Of a stretch of 64,000 nt of DNA, positions 26,753-36,294 are shown one piece after another. Within the stretch, counting starts at the first letter, position 1. Each line of letters starts with the position of its first letter. The stretch spans positions 1-64,000 of the forward strand of contig NZ_NHOT01000008.1 in NCBI RefSeq assembly GCF_002197755.1. The letters run 5' to 3'. The DNA is from Pedobacter sp. AJM. GTDB taxonomy: Bacteria > Bacteroidota > Bacteroidia > Sphingobacteriales > Sphingobacteriaceae. The notes under the pieces are model-generated. The model saw nothing but the letters and a program-made list of their open reading frames with translations. It was not told where the DNA came from and ran no database searches. The translations under genes were made by a program, and so were the position numbers.

Positions 26753-27733
26753 ATGAGCAATACAAGAGGACCGATATCTCAGTTTATGGAGCGCAATTAC
26801 CTCCATTTTAATGCTGCTGCTATGATGGATGCGGCTAAAGGTTATGAAACGCATTTGGATGAAGGTGGTAAAATGATGATCACGCTCGCTGGTGCGATGA
26901 GTACTGCAGAATTGGGTATTTCCCTTGCGGAGATGATCCGCCAGGATAAAGTAGCCATCATTTCTTGTACAGGTGCCAATCTGGAAGAAGATATTATGAA
27001 CCTGGTTGCCCACTCACACTATAAACGCGTACCCAACTATCGTGATTTAAGTCCGCAGGATGAATGGGATCTTTTAGAAAACCATTACAACCGGGTTACG
27101 GATACTTGTATTCCGGAAGAAGAAGCCTTCCGTCGCCTGCAAAAACATATTCATAAAATCTGGAAAGATGCAGATACGGCTGGAGAAAGATATTTTCCGC
27201 ACGAGTTTATGTACAAAATGCTTTTAAGTGACGATTTGGAGCAGTATTATGAAATTGATCCGAAAAATTCATGGATGCTGGCTGCAGCAGAGAAGAACTT
27301 GCCGATTGTTGTTCCGGGATGGGAAGATTCTACCATGGGTAACATTTTCGCCTCTTATGTGATGAAAAAAGAGTTACAGGCTACAACCATGAAAAGTGGT
27401 ATTGAATATATGGGCTGGCTGGCCGATTGGTACATTGCAAACAGTGGCGGCAAGGGCATCGGATTTTTCCAGATTGGTGGCGGTATAGCCGGTGATTTCC
27501 CTATCTGTGTGGTGCCGATGTTATATCAGGATATGGAAATGGAGAATATTCCTTTCTGGAGCTACTTCTGCCAGATCTCAGATTCTACTACCTCATACGG
27601 ATCTTATTCAGGTGCGGTACCAAATGAAAAAATAACCTGGGGTAAATTGGATATCCATACGCCAAAATTCATTGTAGAAAGTGATGCGACGATTGTTGCA
27701 CCACTAATGTTTGCCTGGATATTAAAACAATAA
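26753..27733 (+). CDS. Deoxyhypusine synthase family protein
   Basis: A 326-residue NAD-binding protein of the deoxyhypusine synthase (DHS) family. Landmarks: ITLAGAMSTAELGISLAEMI, ISCTGANLEEDIMN, LPIVVPGWEDSTMGN, GKGIGFFQIGGGIAGDFP and ITWGKLD, which places Lys298 where DHS has its catalytic lysine. Archaeal and eukaryotic DHS modify eIF5A; bacteria lack that target, and bacterial relatives are linked to polyamine (for example homospermidine) synthesis, so the reaction here is open. The ATG at 26753 is preferred; upstream in-frame codons are low-complexity sequence. Confidence 0.9.
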   Translation: MSNTRGPISQFMERNYLHFNAAAMMDAAKGYETHLDEGGKMMITLAGAMSTAELGISLAEMIRQDKVAIISCTGANLEEDIMNLVAHSHYKRVPNYRDLSPQDEWDLLENHYNRVTDTCIPEEEAFRRLQKHIHKIWKDADTAGERYFPHEFMYKMLLSDDLEQYYEIDPKNSWMLAAAEKNLPIVVPGWEDSTMGNIFASYVMKKELQATTMKSGIEYMGWLADWYIANSGGKGIGFFQIGGGIAGDFPICVVPMLYQDMEMENIPFWSYFCQISDSTTSYGSYSGAVPNEKITWGKLDIHTPKFIVESDATIVAPLMFAWILKQ

Positions 27734-27765
27734 GAAGTAAAACTGAATAATACAAATTGATTCGG

Positions 27766-27805
27766 TGATGCCCATTTATGATCATGATCAAAATGGGCAT
27801 TTTTA
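27766..27805 (+). terminator. Rho-independent terminator
   Basis: ATGCCCATTT and AAATGGGCAT form a 10-bp stem with an inner TGATCA palindrome and a following TTTTTA run, 33 bp after the DHS-like gene. Confidence 0.85.
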
Positions 27806-27896
27806 TTGCCTGAATGGCTAGAATCGACATTTGTTTAGAATGATTATAAATTGTATTTCCGGTCACTATTATGTCATGGGATTTATTAATAAGTTA

Positions 27897-27904
27897 TACT
27901 TTTG
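27897..27904 (+). promoter_or_regulatory. Candidate -7 box of the respiratory operon
   Basis: TACTTTTG matches TANNTTTG and lies 81 bp before the actA start, after the upstream terminator. No clear TTTG lies at -33. Confidence 0.4.
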
Positions 27905-27985
27905 TTCAAGTTTTGATGGGGCTATCTTGGTTCAGGCATCAATTTCACAACAAAAAGTAAATTAAATAAGTATAAAGTGTTCATT

Positions 27986-29287
27986 ATGAGAGATATCTCG
28001 ATGATTTTAAAAAGCGTTTGGAAGTCGTTATTCGTATTTTCAGCAGTTTCTGTAATAGCGGTTTCGACTGTTAACGCGCAGGATGCTAAAGAGGGGAGAA
28101 CGCTTTTCAAGGCTAAATGTTCGTCATGCCACGCCTTAGATGCGAAATTAGTCGGTCCGGCCTTAACCGGAGTAACCGATCGCCATTCAGAAGAATTCCT
28201 TTTAAAATGGATTCCTAATTCTCAGGCGTTAATCGCATCCGGTAATCCGGAAGCTGTTAAATTGTACAATGAAAACGGAAAAGTTGCCATGACTTCTTTC
28301 CCTGAATTAGACGAAGCTAAAGTAAAAGATATCTTAGCCTATATTCAGGAAGGTGAGCCGAAACCGGTTCCTGGTACTGGAGATGCTGCAGGTGCTTCAG
28401 CTAAAGATGAAGGTACTTCAGGTTTATCTATCGCAGGTATTGTGGCCATTGTGGTTATCGCCATCGTGATTTTGGTGATTTTAGGTCGTGCCAGCAAATT
28501 ATTGGAGCGCTTAATTCTTCAGAAACAAGGCATTGAGATTGAAGAGGATGTACCCTTGAAAGTGGGCGTTCGTAAAATGTTTAAAAACAAGAAGTTCGTG
28601 ATGTTCTTCATCTTGTGTTTAATCATTGCATTAGGTTCATTCGGTTGGATGGGGATGTGGAATACAGGTGTTCACACCGGTTATCAGCCAGTACAACCCA
28701 TTAAATTCTCTCATGAATTGCATGCCGGAGTTAACCAGATTGATTGTCAGTATTGTCACAATGGTGCCTTTAAATCTAAAAATGCAACCATTCCGTCATT
28801 AAACGTTTGTATGAACTGCCATAAAGCGGTACAGGCAAGAGATAAATATGATGGTGAGATTTCTCCGGAGATTAAAAAAATCTACAATGCTTTGGGTTAT
28901 GATCCTGAAACGCAGAAATACGATGAAAGTAAATCAAAACCAATGGAGTGGGTGCGTGTGCACAACCTGCCTGATTTTGCTTACTTCAATCACTCTCAGC
29001 ACGTAGTGGTTGCAGAGGATGCCATTCGTAAAGCAAAAGGTTTACAACCAACTGAACCAGTATGTTTTGCTTGTCACGGTCCGGTTAATACTATGGAAGA
29101 GATTTATCAATACTCTCCGTTAACCATGAAATGGTGTATTAACTGCCATAAGGAAACTGATATTTCCGGACAGAAAAATAATGCTTTCTATGTGAAGGTA
29201 ATCGAAGCGCACGAGAAAATTAAAAAAGGCGAAAAAGTTACCCCGGCATTATTGGGTGGTTTAGAGTGTGGTAAATGCCACTATTAA
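27986..29287 (+). CDS. actA: Alternative complex III subunit A: monoheme plus multiheme cytochrome c
   Basis: A 433-residue multiheme subunit of the quinol:cytochrome c oxidoreductase. It has a signal peptide ending VNAQ. A class I cytochrome c domain with CSSCH lies near residue 45, a membrane helix at about 150-170, a second helix near 205-225, and then five CxxCH motifs (CQYCH, CMNCH, CFACH, CINCH, CGKCH). The pentaheme part is classic ActA; the N-terminal monoheme domain is the Bacteroidota-type fusion. Start: ATG at 27986 gives a normal signal peptide; a GTG three codons earlier is also in frame. It is the first gene of a run of same-strand respiratory genes. Confidence 0.93.
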   Translation: MRDISMILKSVWKSLFVFSAVSVIAVSTVNAQDAKEGRTLFKAKCSSCHALDAKLVGPALTGVTDRHSEEFLLKWIPNSQALIASGNPEAVKLYNENGKVAMTSFPELDEAKVKDILAYIQEGEPKPVPGTGDAAGASAKDEGTSGLSIAGIVAIVVIAIVILVILGRASKLLERLILQKQGIEIEEDVPLKVGVRKMFKNKKFVMFFILCLIIALGSFGWMGMWNTGVHTGYQPVQPIKFSHELHAGVNQIDCQYCHNGAFKSKNATIPSLNVCMNCHKAVQARDKYDGEISPEIKKIYNALGYDPETQKYDESKSKPMEWVRVHNLPDFAYFNHSQHVVVAEDAIRKAKGLQPTEPVCFACHGPVNTMEEIYQYSPLTMKWCINCHKETDISGQKNNAFYVKVIEAHEKIKKGEKVTPALLGGLECGKCHY

Positions 29288-29335
29288 TAGATAGAGTTTA
29301 GTAAGAACGTTCGAATAAACAGTAATATAGCTTAA

Positions 29336-32300
29336 ATGGAAAGCAACAAAAAATACTGGAAAGGCTTAGAGGAGTATAACAATACACCCGATTTTGTTAA
29401 GAATAACAAAAACGAATTTGCCGAGCCACTTCCAATAGAAGATGTTTTAAATGAAGCAGGGTTGAGTACCGTTACCCCACGCCGCGACTTTTTAAAGGCG
29501 TTAGGTTTTGGTTTGGGTGCAGTTACTTTGGCTGCATGTCAAACAGCCCCGATTCATAAATCTATTCCTTATCTGGTAAAGCCTGAGGAGGTTACGCCAG
29601 GTATTCCCAACTATTATACCTCAAGCTTTAATGGCCAGAGTATCTTAGTGAAAACAAGAGAAGGCCGTCCGATCAAAATTGAACCAAATCCTAATGCAGG
29701 TGAGTTCAATTGCGGAACAGACGCCAGAGCACAGGCTTCAGTTTTAGATTTATATGATGTATCTAAACTTAAGGCACCGGTGCTTAAAAATGAAGAAACC
29801 ACCTGGGCTAAATTAGATGGTTTTGTTAAAACAGAACTGGCTAAAGCACAGGCTTCAGGTAAAAAGATTCGTATTGTAGCGTCAACTGTAAACAGTCCTT
29901 CTACCAATGCAGTTATTGCACAATTCATTACGAAATATCCTGCTGCCAAACTGGTTCAGTATGATGCGGTTTCTTATACCGGGATCATTCAGGCCAATCA
30001 AAACAGTTTCGGAAAAGCGGTTTTACCAAAATACAATTTTAATCAGGCAGATTTAATTGTGAGCTTTGGTGCAGATTTTCTGGGCACATGGATCAGTGGT
30101 GAAGAGTATACTGCGCAATACACTTCAAACCGTAACTATAAATCTCTAGCAGGTAAAAAAATGAGCCGCCACATTCAGATTGAAAGTGGTATGAGCTTAA
30201 CAGGTACCAATGCAGATACCCGGGTTCCGGTAAAATTATCTGAAGAGGGACCTGCTTTAATTGCTTTATATAATGCCATCACCGGTCAGTCACTGCCAGG
30301 TGGTACGTTAGGAAACAATACCACTGCTGATAAAGTAATTAAGTTAGCTGCAAAAGAATTAACTCAAAATAAAGGTAAAGGCCTTGTGGTTTGTGGTTCG
30401 AACGATGTTTCTACTCAAATCCTTGTTAATGCCATTAATGCTGCAATCGGCAGTTATGGTACGACTATCGATTTAGATAATCCTTGCTATTTATATGCAG
30501 GTAATGATGCTGAATTTAATGGTTTAGTGGCCGAAATGAGTCGTGGTGAAGTTGGTGCAGTTTTATTCTTAAACAGCAACCCGGCTTATGACTACCTGGA
30601 TACAAAGAAATTTGAGGCTGCATTGAAAAATGTTCCGGCTAAGATTTCTTTTGCAGACAGGGCTGATGAAACGGCTTCACTTTGTGATGCCATCGCCATC
30701 AACCACAATTATTTAGAATCCTGGGGTGATGCAAATGCTTACGAAGGATATTATTCGATCGTTCAGCCAACCATCAACCCGGTTTTCAACAGCCGCCAGG
30801 CAGAAGAAAGTTTACTGGTATGGGCTGATGCTTCGGTAAAAGATTACTATCAGTTTGTGCGTAGCAACTGGGAAACTAAAATGCTGCCTGCACTTGGTTT
30901 AAAATGGAACGATGTACTGGAAAAAGGTGTGATCAATGTGGCACCAAAAACTGCTGCAGCGTATTCATTCACACAATCTGTAGCACCTGTTGCAGCTTCA
31001 ATTTTAAACAGAAGCAAATCTTTAGCGAAAGACATCGAGTTACAGGTGTATGAAAATATCCCAATGCGCGATGGTAAAAATGCCAATAATGCATTCTTAC
31101 AGGAGTTACCTGATCCGGTTTCTAAAGTAACCTGGGATAACTATGTGGCCATTGCACCAAAATACGCTGAGAAATTAAAAGTTAAAGAATTTGACGTGGT
31201 TACTGTAAAAGGTACAAACGGATATTCAATAGATTTACCTGTATTGATCCAACCCGGACAAGCACAGGGAACTGCATCCATCGCATTGGGTTATGGCCGT
31301 ACTAAAGTCGGTAAAGCTGGTAACGAAGTGGGTAAAAATGCTTTCCCTTTTGTTTCTTTTGTAAACGGTACCATGCAGTATGCTACTTCAGTAACCATTA
31401 CGCCAACAGGCGGTTACTATGAGTTGGCGCAAACACAAACACACCACTCTTTCGAAGGTCGTGCAGTAATTAAAGAGGCTACTTTCAAAGAATACTTAAA
31501 AGATCCTGCTGCCGGTAACGAAAAAGGAGAGCACAAAGATTATGATCTTTGGGATCAGTATGAGAAACCAGGAAATAACTGGGTAATGGCCATTGATCTG
31601 AATGCCTGTACGGGTTGCGGATCATGTGTAGTGGCTTGTAATGTTGAAAATAATATTCCTGTTGTAGGTCGTGACGAGGTTCGCCGCCGCCGTGAAATGC
31701 ACTGGATTCGTATTGACCGTTATTACAGTTACGAAACAAAAGATGGTGATGTAACCAGGGAAAAAGAAATTGCAAAACTGGAAGACCTGGATCATGTTTC
31801 TGTTGTTCACCAACCGATGTTGTGTCAACATTGTGACCACGCACCTTGTGAAACGGTTTGCCCGGTATTGGCAACAGTACACTCTTCTGATGGTTTAAAC
31901 CAAATGGCGTATAACCGTTGTGTAGGTACCCGTTACTGTGCAAATAACTGTCCGTACAAAGTTCGTCGCTTCAACTGGTTCAACTACTGGAATGATTCAC
32001 GTTTTGATAACTATTTAAATAACGAGTTTACACAATTGGTTTTAAACCCTGATGTCACTACACGTTCACGTGGGGTAATGGAAAAATGCTCGATGTGTAT
32101 TCAGCGTATCCAGGCAGGTAAACTAACAGCCAAATTACAGAAACGTCCGTTAAAGGATGGTGATATTAAAATGGCTTGTCAAGAAGCATGTTCAGCAAAT
32201 GCAATTGTGTTTGGTGATGCAAACGATCCTAATTCAGAAGTTTCAAAAGCTTTACGTTCTGAGCGTATCTATTACGTATTGGAAGAAATCAACGTGAAAC

Positions 32301-32356
32301 CAGGTATCGGATATATGACTAAAATTAGAAATACAGATCCATCAGTACAAGCGTAA
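29336..32356 (+). CDS. actB: Alternative complex III subunit B: molybdopterin-type plus iron-sulfur protein
   Basis: A 1006-residue periplasmic fusion. Residues about 50-72 form a twin-arginine-like signal (TPRRDFLKALGFG) followed by a lipobox-like LAAC. The first 700 residues resemble molybdopterin oxidoreductases, which in ActB bind no cofactor. From about residue 755 come ferredoxin-type cysteine motifs: CTGCGSCVVAC, CQHCDHAPCETVCP, CVGTRYCANNCP and CSMCIQRI with a partner CQEAC, for several iron-sulfur clusters. It accepts electrons from menaquinol oxidized at ActC and passes them to the hemes. Confidence 0.96.
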   Translation: MESNKKYWKGLEEYNNTPDFVKNNKNEFAEPLPIEDVLNEAGLSTVTPRRDFLKALGFGLGAVTLAACQTAPIHKSIPYLVKPEEVTPGIPNYYTSSFNGQSILVKTREGRPIKIEPNPNAGEFNCGTDARAQASVLDLYDVSKLKAPVLKNEETTWAKLDGFVKTELAKAQASGKKIRIVASTVNSPSTNAVIAQFITKYPAAKLVQYDAVSYTGIIQANQNSFGKAVLPKYNFNQADLIVSFGADFLGTWISGEEYTAQYTSNRNYKSLAGKKMSRHIQIESGMSLTGTNADTRVPVKLSEEGPALIALYNAITGQSLPGGTLGNNTTADKVIKLAAKELTQNKGKGLVVCGSNDVSTQILVNAINAAIGSYGTTIDLDNPCYLYAGNDAEFNGLVAEMSRGEVGAVLFLNSNPAYDYLDTKKFEAALKNVPAKISFADRADETASLCDAIAINHNYLESWGDANAYEGYYSIVQPTINPVFNSRQAEESLLVWADASVKDYYQFVRSNWETKMLPALGLKWNDVLEKGVINVAPKTAAAYSFTQSVAPVAASILNRSKSLAKDIELQVYENIPMRDGKNANNAFLQELPDPVSKVTWDNYVAIAPKYAEKLKVKEFDVVTVKGTNGYSIDLPVLIQPGQAQGTASIALGYGRTKVGKAGNEVGKNAFPFVSFVNGTMQYATSVTITPTGGYYELAQTQTHHSFEGRAVIKEATFKEYLKDPAAGNEKGEHKDYDLWDQYEKPGNNWVMAIDLNACTGCGSCVVACNVENNIPVVGRDEVRRRREMHWIRIDRYYSYETKDGDVTREKEIAKLEDLDHVSVVHQPMLCQHCDHAPCETVCPVLATVHSSDGLNQMAYNRCVGTRYCANNCPYKVRRFNWFNYWNDSRFDNYLNNEFTQLVLNPDVTTRSRGVMEKCSMCIQRIQAGKLTAKLQKRPLKDGDIKMACQEACSANAIVFGDANDPNSEVSKALRSERIYYVLEEINVKPGIGYMTKIRNTDPSVQA

Positions 32357-32382
32357 GCTTTAGCATAAAGAAAATACAAATT

Positions 32383-33855
32383 ATGTCAGGACATAACGAA
32401 TCAATACTTAGAGAACCATTAATTACCGGCGATAATATCACGTATGCTAAAATTACGGATGATATTTTAGGACCGGTAGAAAATAAGCCAAATAAAGCCT
32501 GGTGGATTGGGTTCATTTTTGCCTCATTAGGTGCTTTACTTTGGGTAGTAGCAGTAAGCTATACTTTCTGGAATGGTATCGGTGCATGGGGTTTAAATAA
32601 AACTGTTGGATGGGCTTGGGATATCACCGGTTTCGTGTGGTGGGTTGGTATCGGTCACGCTGGAACATTAATTTCAGCAGTACTATTACTTTTCCGTCAA
32701 AACTGGCGTAACTCCATTAACCGTTCTGCAGAGGCGATGACGATCTTCGCCGTTATTTGTGCCGCTACTTATGTGGTATCACACATGGGCCGTCCGTGGT
32801 TAGCATACTGGGTTTTACCTTTACCCAACCAATTCGGTTCACTTTGGGTAAACTTTAACTCCCCATTGGTTTGGGATATGTTTGCCATCTCCACTTATTT
32901 CTCTGTATCCTTATTATTCTGGTATACAGGTTTGTTGCCGGATATTGCAACCATTCGCGACCGTGCAGTGGGTACACGCAGAAAAATCTATTCTATCTTC
33001 TCTTTCGGATGGAGTGGAAGTGTTAAGACATGGCAACGTTTCGAAGCGGTATCATTAATTTTAGCCGGTATCTCTACACCACTGGTACTTTCGGTACACA
33101 CGATTGTATCCATGGACTTTGCAACATCCGTAATTCCCGGATGGCACACCACGATCTTCCCTCCGTACTTCGTAGCTGGGGCCATTTTCTCCGGATTTGC
33201 GATGGTGTTAACTTTATTGTTGGTTGCCCGTAAGGTATTAGGCCTTGAAAACTACATCACCATGTTCCACATTGAGTCGATGAATAAGATCATCATCCTA
33301 ACCGGATCTATCGTTGGTGTGGCATACTTAACAGAATTTTTTATTGCCTGGTATTCTGGTTCAGAATATGAGCAATATGCCTTCATCAACAGATCTACCG
33401 GTCCTTACTGGTGGGCATACTGGATGATGATGACCTGTAACGTTATTTCACCGCAATTACTTTGGTTCAAGAAGATCCGTTTAAGCATCCGTGCCACCTG
33501 GATTTTATCGATCGTGGTAAACATCGGTATGTGGTTTGAACGTTTCGTAATTATCGTCACCTCATTACACCGTGATTATATTCCTTCAAGCTGGGCCATG
33601 TTCTATCCAACCTGGGTTGATGTAAGTGTATTTGTGGGTTCAATCGGCTTATTCTTTACATTGTTCTTATTATTCTTAAGGGTATTGCCTTCAATTGCTA
33701 TCGCGGAGGTTAAATTGTTATTGAAATCTGCAAGTGAGCAGGCCAAAATGAAGCAGATTAAAGAAGGTCATGAGAATAAAGAATACGTTGCTGAATACGT
33801 AGAGTCTTTACAGAAATTTGATAGTGTTAAACAAGAAGATTACGCAAAAATATAA
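32383..33855 (+). CDS. actC: Alternative complex III subunit C: NrfD-like quinol-binding protein
   Basis: A 490-residue NrfD/PsrC-type membrane protein with about ten transmembrane helices. Landmarks are GFVWWVGIGHAGTLISAVLLL, AATYVVSHMGRPWLAYWVLP and LVLSVHTIVSMDFA with GWHTTIFPPYFVAGAIFSG. It is expected to hold the quinol oxidation site and contact the iron-sulfur subunit ActB. It lies 26 bp after actB and 2 bp before actD. Confidence 0.95.
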   Translation: MSGHNESILREPLITGDNITYAKITDDILGPVENKPNKAWWIGFIFASLGALLWVVAVSYTFWNGIGAWGLNKTVGWAWDITGFVWWVGIGHAGTLISAVLLLFRQNWRNSINRSAEAMTIFAVICAATYVVSHMGRPWLAYWVLPLPNQFGSLWVNFNSPLVWDMFAISTYFSVSLLFWYTGLLPDIATIRDRAVGTRRKIYSIFSFGWSGSVKTWQRFEAVSLILAGISTPLVLSVHTIVSMDFATSVIPGWHTTIFPPYFVAGAIFSGFAMVLTLLLVARKVLGLENYITMFHIESMNKIIILTGSIVGVAYLTEFFIAWYSGSEYEQYAFINRSTGPYWWAYWMMMTCNVISPQLLWFKKIRLSIRATWILSIVVNIGMWFERFVIIVTSLHRDYIPSSWAMFYPTWVDVSVFVGSIGLFFTLFLLFLRVLPSIAIAEVKLLLKSASEQAKMKQIKEGHENKEYVAEYVESLQKFDSVKQEDYAKI

Positions 33856-33857
33856 CA

Positions 33858-34394
33858 ATGAGTAATATCAAATATATTTTAGGCAGTTTTGGCGATCCTG
33901 ATGAAATGATGCATGGCATCGAAAAGCTTCAGGAAAATAACATCAGCATTCATGATGTATACACCCCAATGCCTATCCACGGAATAGAAGCCAAATTGGG
34001 AATTAAAAGATCCAGAATTGATATCGCAGCATTTTGCTTTGGTATTACCGGAACCTGCGCAGCATTTGCATTGATTTATTTCTGTGCGGTGATTGATTGG
34101 AAAGTTAATATTGGTGGTAAACCATCCTTTGCCTTACCGGATTTTATTCCGATAATGTTCGAGTTGACGGTACTATTCTGTGCTTTCGGTATGGTATTAA
34201 CCTATTATGCATCTACGCATTTGTTTCCGGGAAGAGCACCAAGGGTAATGGATCTTCGTGCAACTGATGATCGTTTTGTGATCGCAATTGATGCAAAAGA
34301 CAATGCAGCACATACAGTTATTGATGGATTATTAAAAGATGCAGGTGCTTTAGAAGTAAAGTATAATGAAAGGAAGTACATTAGCTATGAATAA
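33858..34394 (+). CDS. actD: Alternative complex III subunit D (DUF3341)
   Basis: A 178-residue DUF3341 protein with an N-terminal alpha/beta part (LGSFGDPDEMMHGIEKL), then two transmembrane helices at about residues 55-80 and 100-122, separated by a short loop with PDFIPIMFELTV. The conserved HDVYTPMPIHGIE segment is present. In ActD this subunit is structural. Its stop overlaps the preferred start of actE by 8 bp. Confidence 0.93.
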   Translation: MSNIKYILGSFGDPDEMMHGIEKLQENNISIHDVYTPMPIHGIEAKLGIKRSRIDIAAFCFGITGTCAAFALIYFCAVIDWKVNIGGKPSFALPDFIPIMFELTVLFCAFGMVLTYYASTHLFPGRAPRVMDLRATDDRFVIAIDAKDNAAHTVIDGLLKDAGALEVKYNERKYISYE

Positions 34395-34983
34395 GAATAA
34401 ATTTGTTTATACGGCGTTTTTAGCTATTGCTTTTGCAACTACTTTCACCGCTTGTAAAGATAAACGCAGTACTGGTTTGGAATATGCCAGAAATATGTAT
34501 GATCCGATTGCTTTAAATCCGGATCAGCCAGTTGATACGGCTCACGTACCTAGTTTTAAAGGTCATGCTGCCCAGTTGCCACCGGCAAATACAAAACCTG
34601 TAGGTTTTACAGAGTATGATGAATATCCGAATACTAAAGAAGGATATGAGGCCGCAGGTGTGAGCATGGTAAATCCACTACCGGTTGATACCCTGAATCT
34701 TGCAGCGGGTAAACATTTGTTTACTGTATTTTGCAGCCCTTGCCACGGTGAAAAAGGAGATGGACAAGGCCACCTGGTTAAGATTGAGAAATTCAGCGGT
34801 GTTCCTGCTTATCAAACAGGCGCTTCATCAAGAGGGGGTAACATGGTAGATCTTACCGCCGGTAAAATTTATCACACCATCACTTACGGTGTAAATAACA
34901 TGGGCTCGCATGCTTCACAAATTACACCAACAGACCGTTGGAAAGTAGTGATGTATGTTCAACAATTACAAAAAGGACAATAG
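34387..34983 (+). CDS. actE: Alternative complex III subunit E: monoheme cytochrome c lipoprotein
   Basis: About 198 residues. A lipoprotein signal ends FTACKDK. The single heme site is FCSPCHGEKGDGQGH and a candidate axial Met lies in ITYGVNNMGSH. It relays electrons from ActA to the terminal oxidase or a soluble cytochrome. Two in-frame starts exist, 34366 and 34387. The second gives a standard lipoprotein signal and follows an AAAGGAAG stretch, so it is preferred. Confidence 0.92.
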   Translation: MNKNKFVYTAFLAIAFATTFTACKDKRSTGLEYARNMYDPIALNPDQPVDTAHVPSFKGHAAQLPPANTKPVGFTEYDEYPNTKEGYEAAGVSMVNPLPVDTLNLAAGKHLFTVFCSPCHGEKGDGQGHLVKIEKFSGVPAYQTGASSRGGNMVDLTAGKIYHTITYGVNNMGSHASQITPTDRWKVVMYVQQLQKGQ

Positions 34984-34998
34984 TAAAGCAGAATATAA

Positions 34999-36222
34999 AT
35001 GGGAACTCACAATATTAATTTTAGTGAACAATTTGAGTTTACAGGGAAAGTAAAAACTTTAAGTATAGTTGGTATCGCTTTAGGTATCGCTGCTGTTGCT
35101 TATGGTTTTATTGCCGGCGATAAAGTGATGCATGAGCGTACTTTTGCCAACCTGTTGCTTATGGGATACTACTTTGCATGCGTTTGTATGTCGGGTATGT
35201 TTTTCCTGGCTGTTCAATACGTCGCACAGGCTGGTTGGTCTGCATCTATTTTACGTGTACCACAAGCAATGGCTAAAACTTTGCCAATTGCAGCTGTAAT
35301 ACTGGTTGTAATTATTTCAGCAGGTTTATATACACATAACTTATATCATCATTGGCATGCTGATGGATTAACCGATCCAAATAGCCCTAATTATGATTCA
35401 TTGATTGCCGGCAAAGCCGTTTTCTTAAATGTACCATTCTTTTTAGGTCGCCAGGTTGTGTTTTTAGGTGTATACAGCATCTTTGCCATGCTTTTTGTTA
35501 AGTTATCATACAATGAAGATTTAGCAGGAGGTTTGGAATCATACAGAAAAGGATTTAAGAATGCCTGTATCTTTTTAGTGATTTACGGATTTACCACACC
35601 GATCTTCGCTTTCGATACCATCATGTCTTTAGAGGCACACTGGTTCTCTACCATGTTCGGCTGGTATAACTTTGCAGCGATGTGGGTGAGTAGTTTAGCC
35701 ACTATCGCCATCATCCTGATCTTATTAAGAAGAGCGGGATACATGCAATGGGTAAACAATAGCCACTTACATAACTTAGGTCAGTTTATTTTTGGTTTCT
35801 CTATCTTCTGGACTTACGTTTGGTTTGCACAGTTCTTATTGATCTATTATGCCAATATGCCTGAAGAAACCGTTTATTTCTATAAACGTTTTGAATACTA
35901 CAAATTTTGGTTCTTCTTAAACCTGGCGATGAACTTTTTAGCTCCTGTTTTATTGTTAATGGACAGGGATAACAAAAGAACAGATGTGAAATTATTGTTC
36001 GTATCTATTGTTGTGCTGTTGGGCCACTGGGTTGATTATTATCAAATGATTATGCCAGGTGCAGTTGAGGATGGACACAATGGATTTGGCGTGGTTGAAA
36101 TCGGAACTGCAATTGGTTTCGTAGGATTGTTTACCTTTACGGTTTTAACATCATTGAGTAAAAAGCCTTTGATTGCGAAAAACCACCCATTATTACAGGA
36201 AAGTTTGCATCACCAACTTTAG
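34999..36222 (+). CDS. actF: Alternative complex III subunit F: NrfD-like membrane protein
   Basis: A 407-residue, about ten-helix membrane protein related to ActC. Landmarks include HNLYHHWHAD, LNVPFFLGRQVVFLG, DTIMSLEAHWFSTMFGWYNFAAMW and FWTYVWFAQFLLIYYANMPEE. In solved complexes ActF sits beside ActC and may take part in proton handling. Its stop is 72 bp before the oxidase subunit II gene. Confidence 0.95.
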   Translation: MGTHNINFSEQFEFTGKVKTLSIVGIALGIAAVAYGFIAGDKVMHERTFANLLLMGYYFACVCMSGMFFLAVQYVAQAGWSASILRVPQAMAKTLPIAAVILVVIISAGLYTHNLYHHWHADGLTDPNSPNYDSLIAGKAVFLNVPFFLGRQVVFLGVYSIFAMLFVKLSYNEDLAGGLESYRKGFKNACIFLVIYGFTTPIFAFDTIMSLEAHWFSTMFGWYNFAAMWVSSLATIAIILILLRRAGYMQWVNNSHLHNLGQFIFGFSIFWTYVWFAQFLLIYYANMPEETVYFYKRFEYYKFWFFLNLAMNFLAPVLLLMDRDNKRTDVKLLFVSIVVLLGHWVDYYQMIMPGAVEDGHNGFGVVEIGTAIGFVGLFTFTVLTSLSKKPLIAKNHPLLQESLHHQL

Positions 36223-36294
36223 CAGGTGATATTATAAGGGCAAATATTTATATTATTATTATAATTAGCAGTACAGCGTACTACTTTTAAGAAA

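Noticed and set aside
29336..32356. Molybdenum-dependent formate or nitrate enzyme
   Set aside because: The fused iron-sulfur part and the actA-actF gene order identify ActB, in which the molybdopterin-like domain binds no cofactor.
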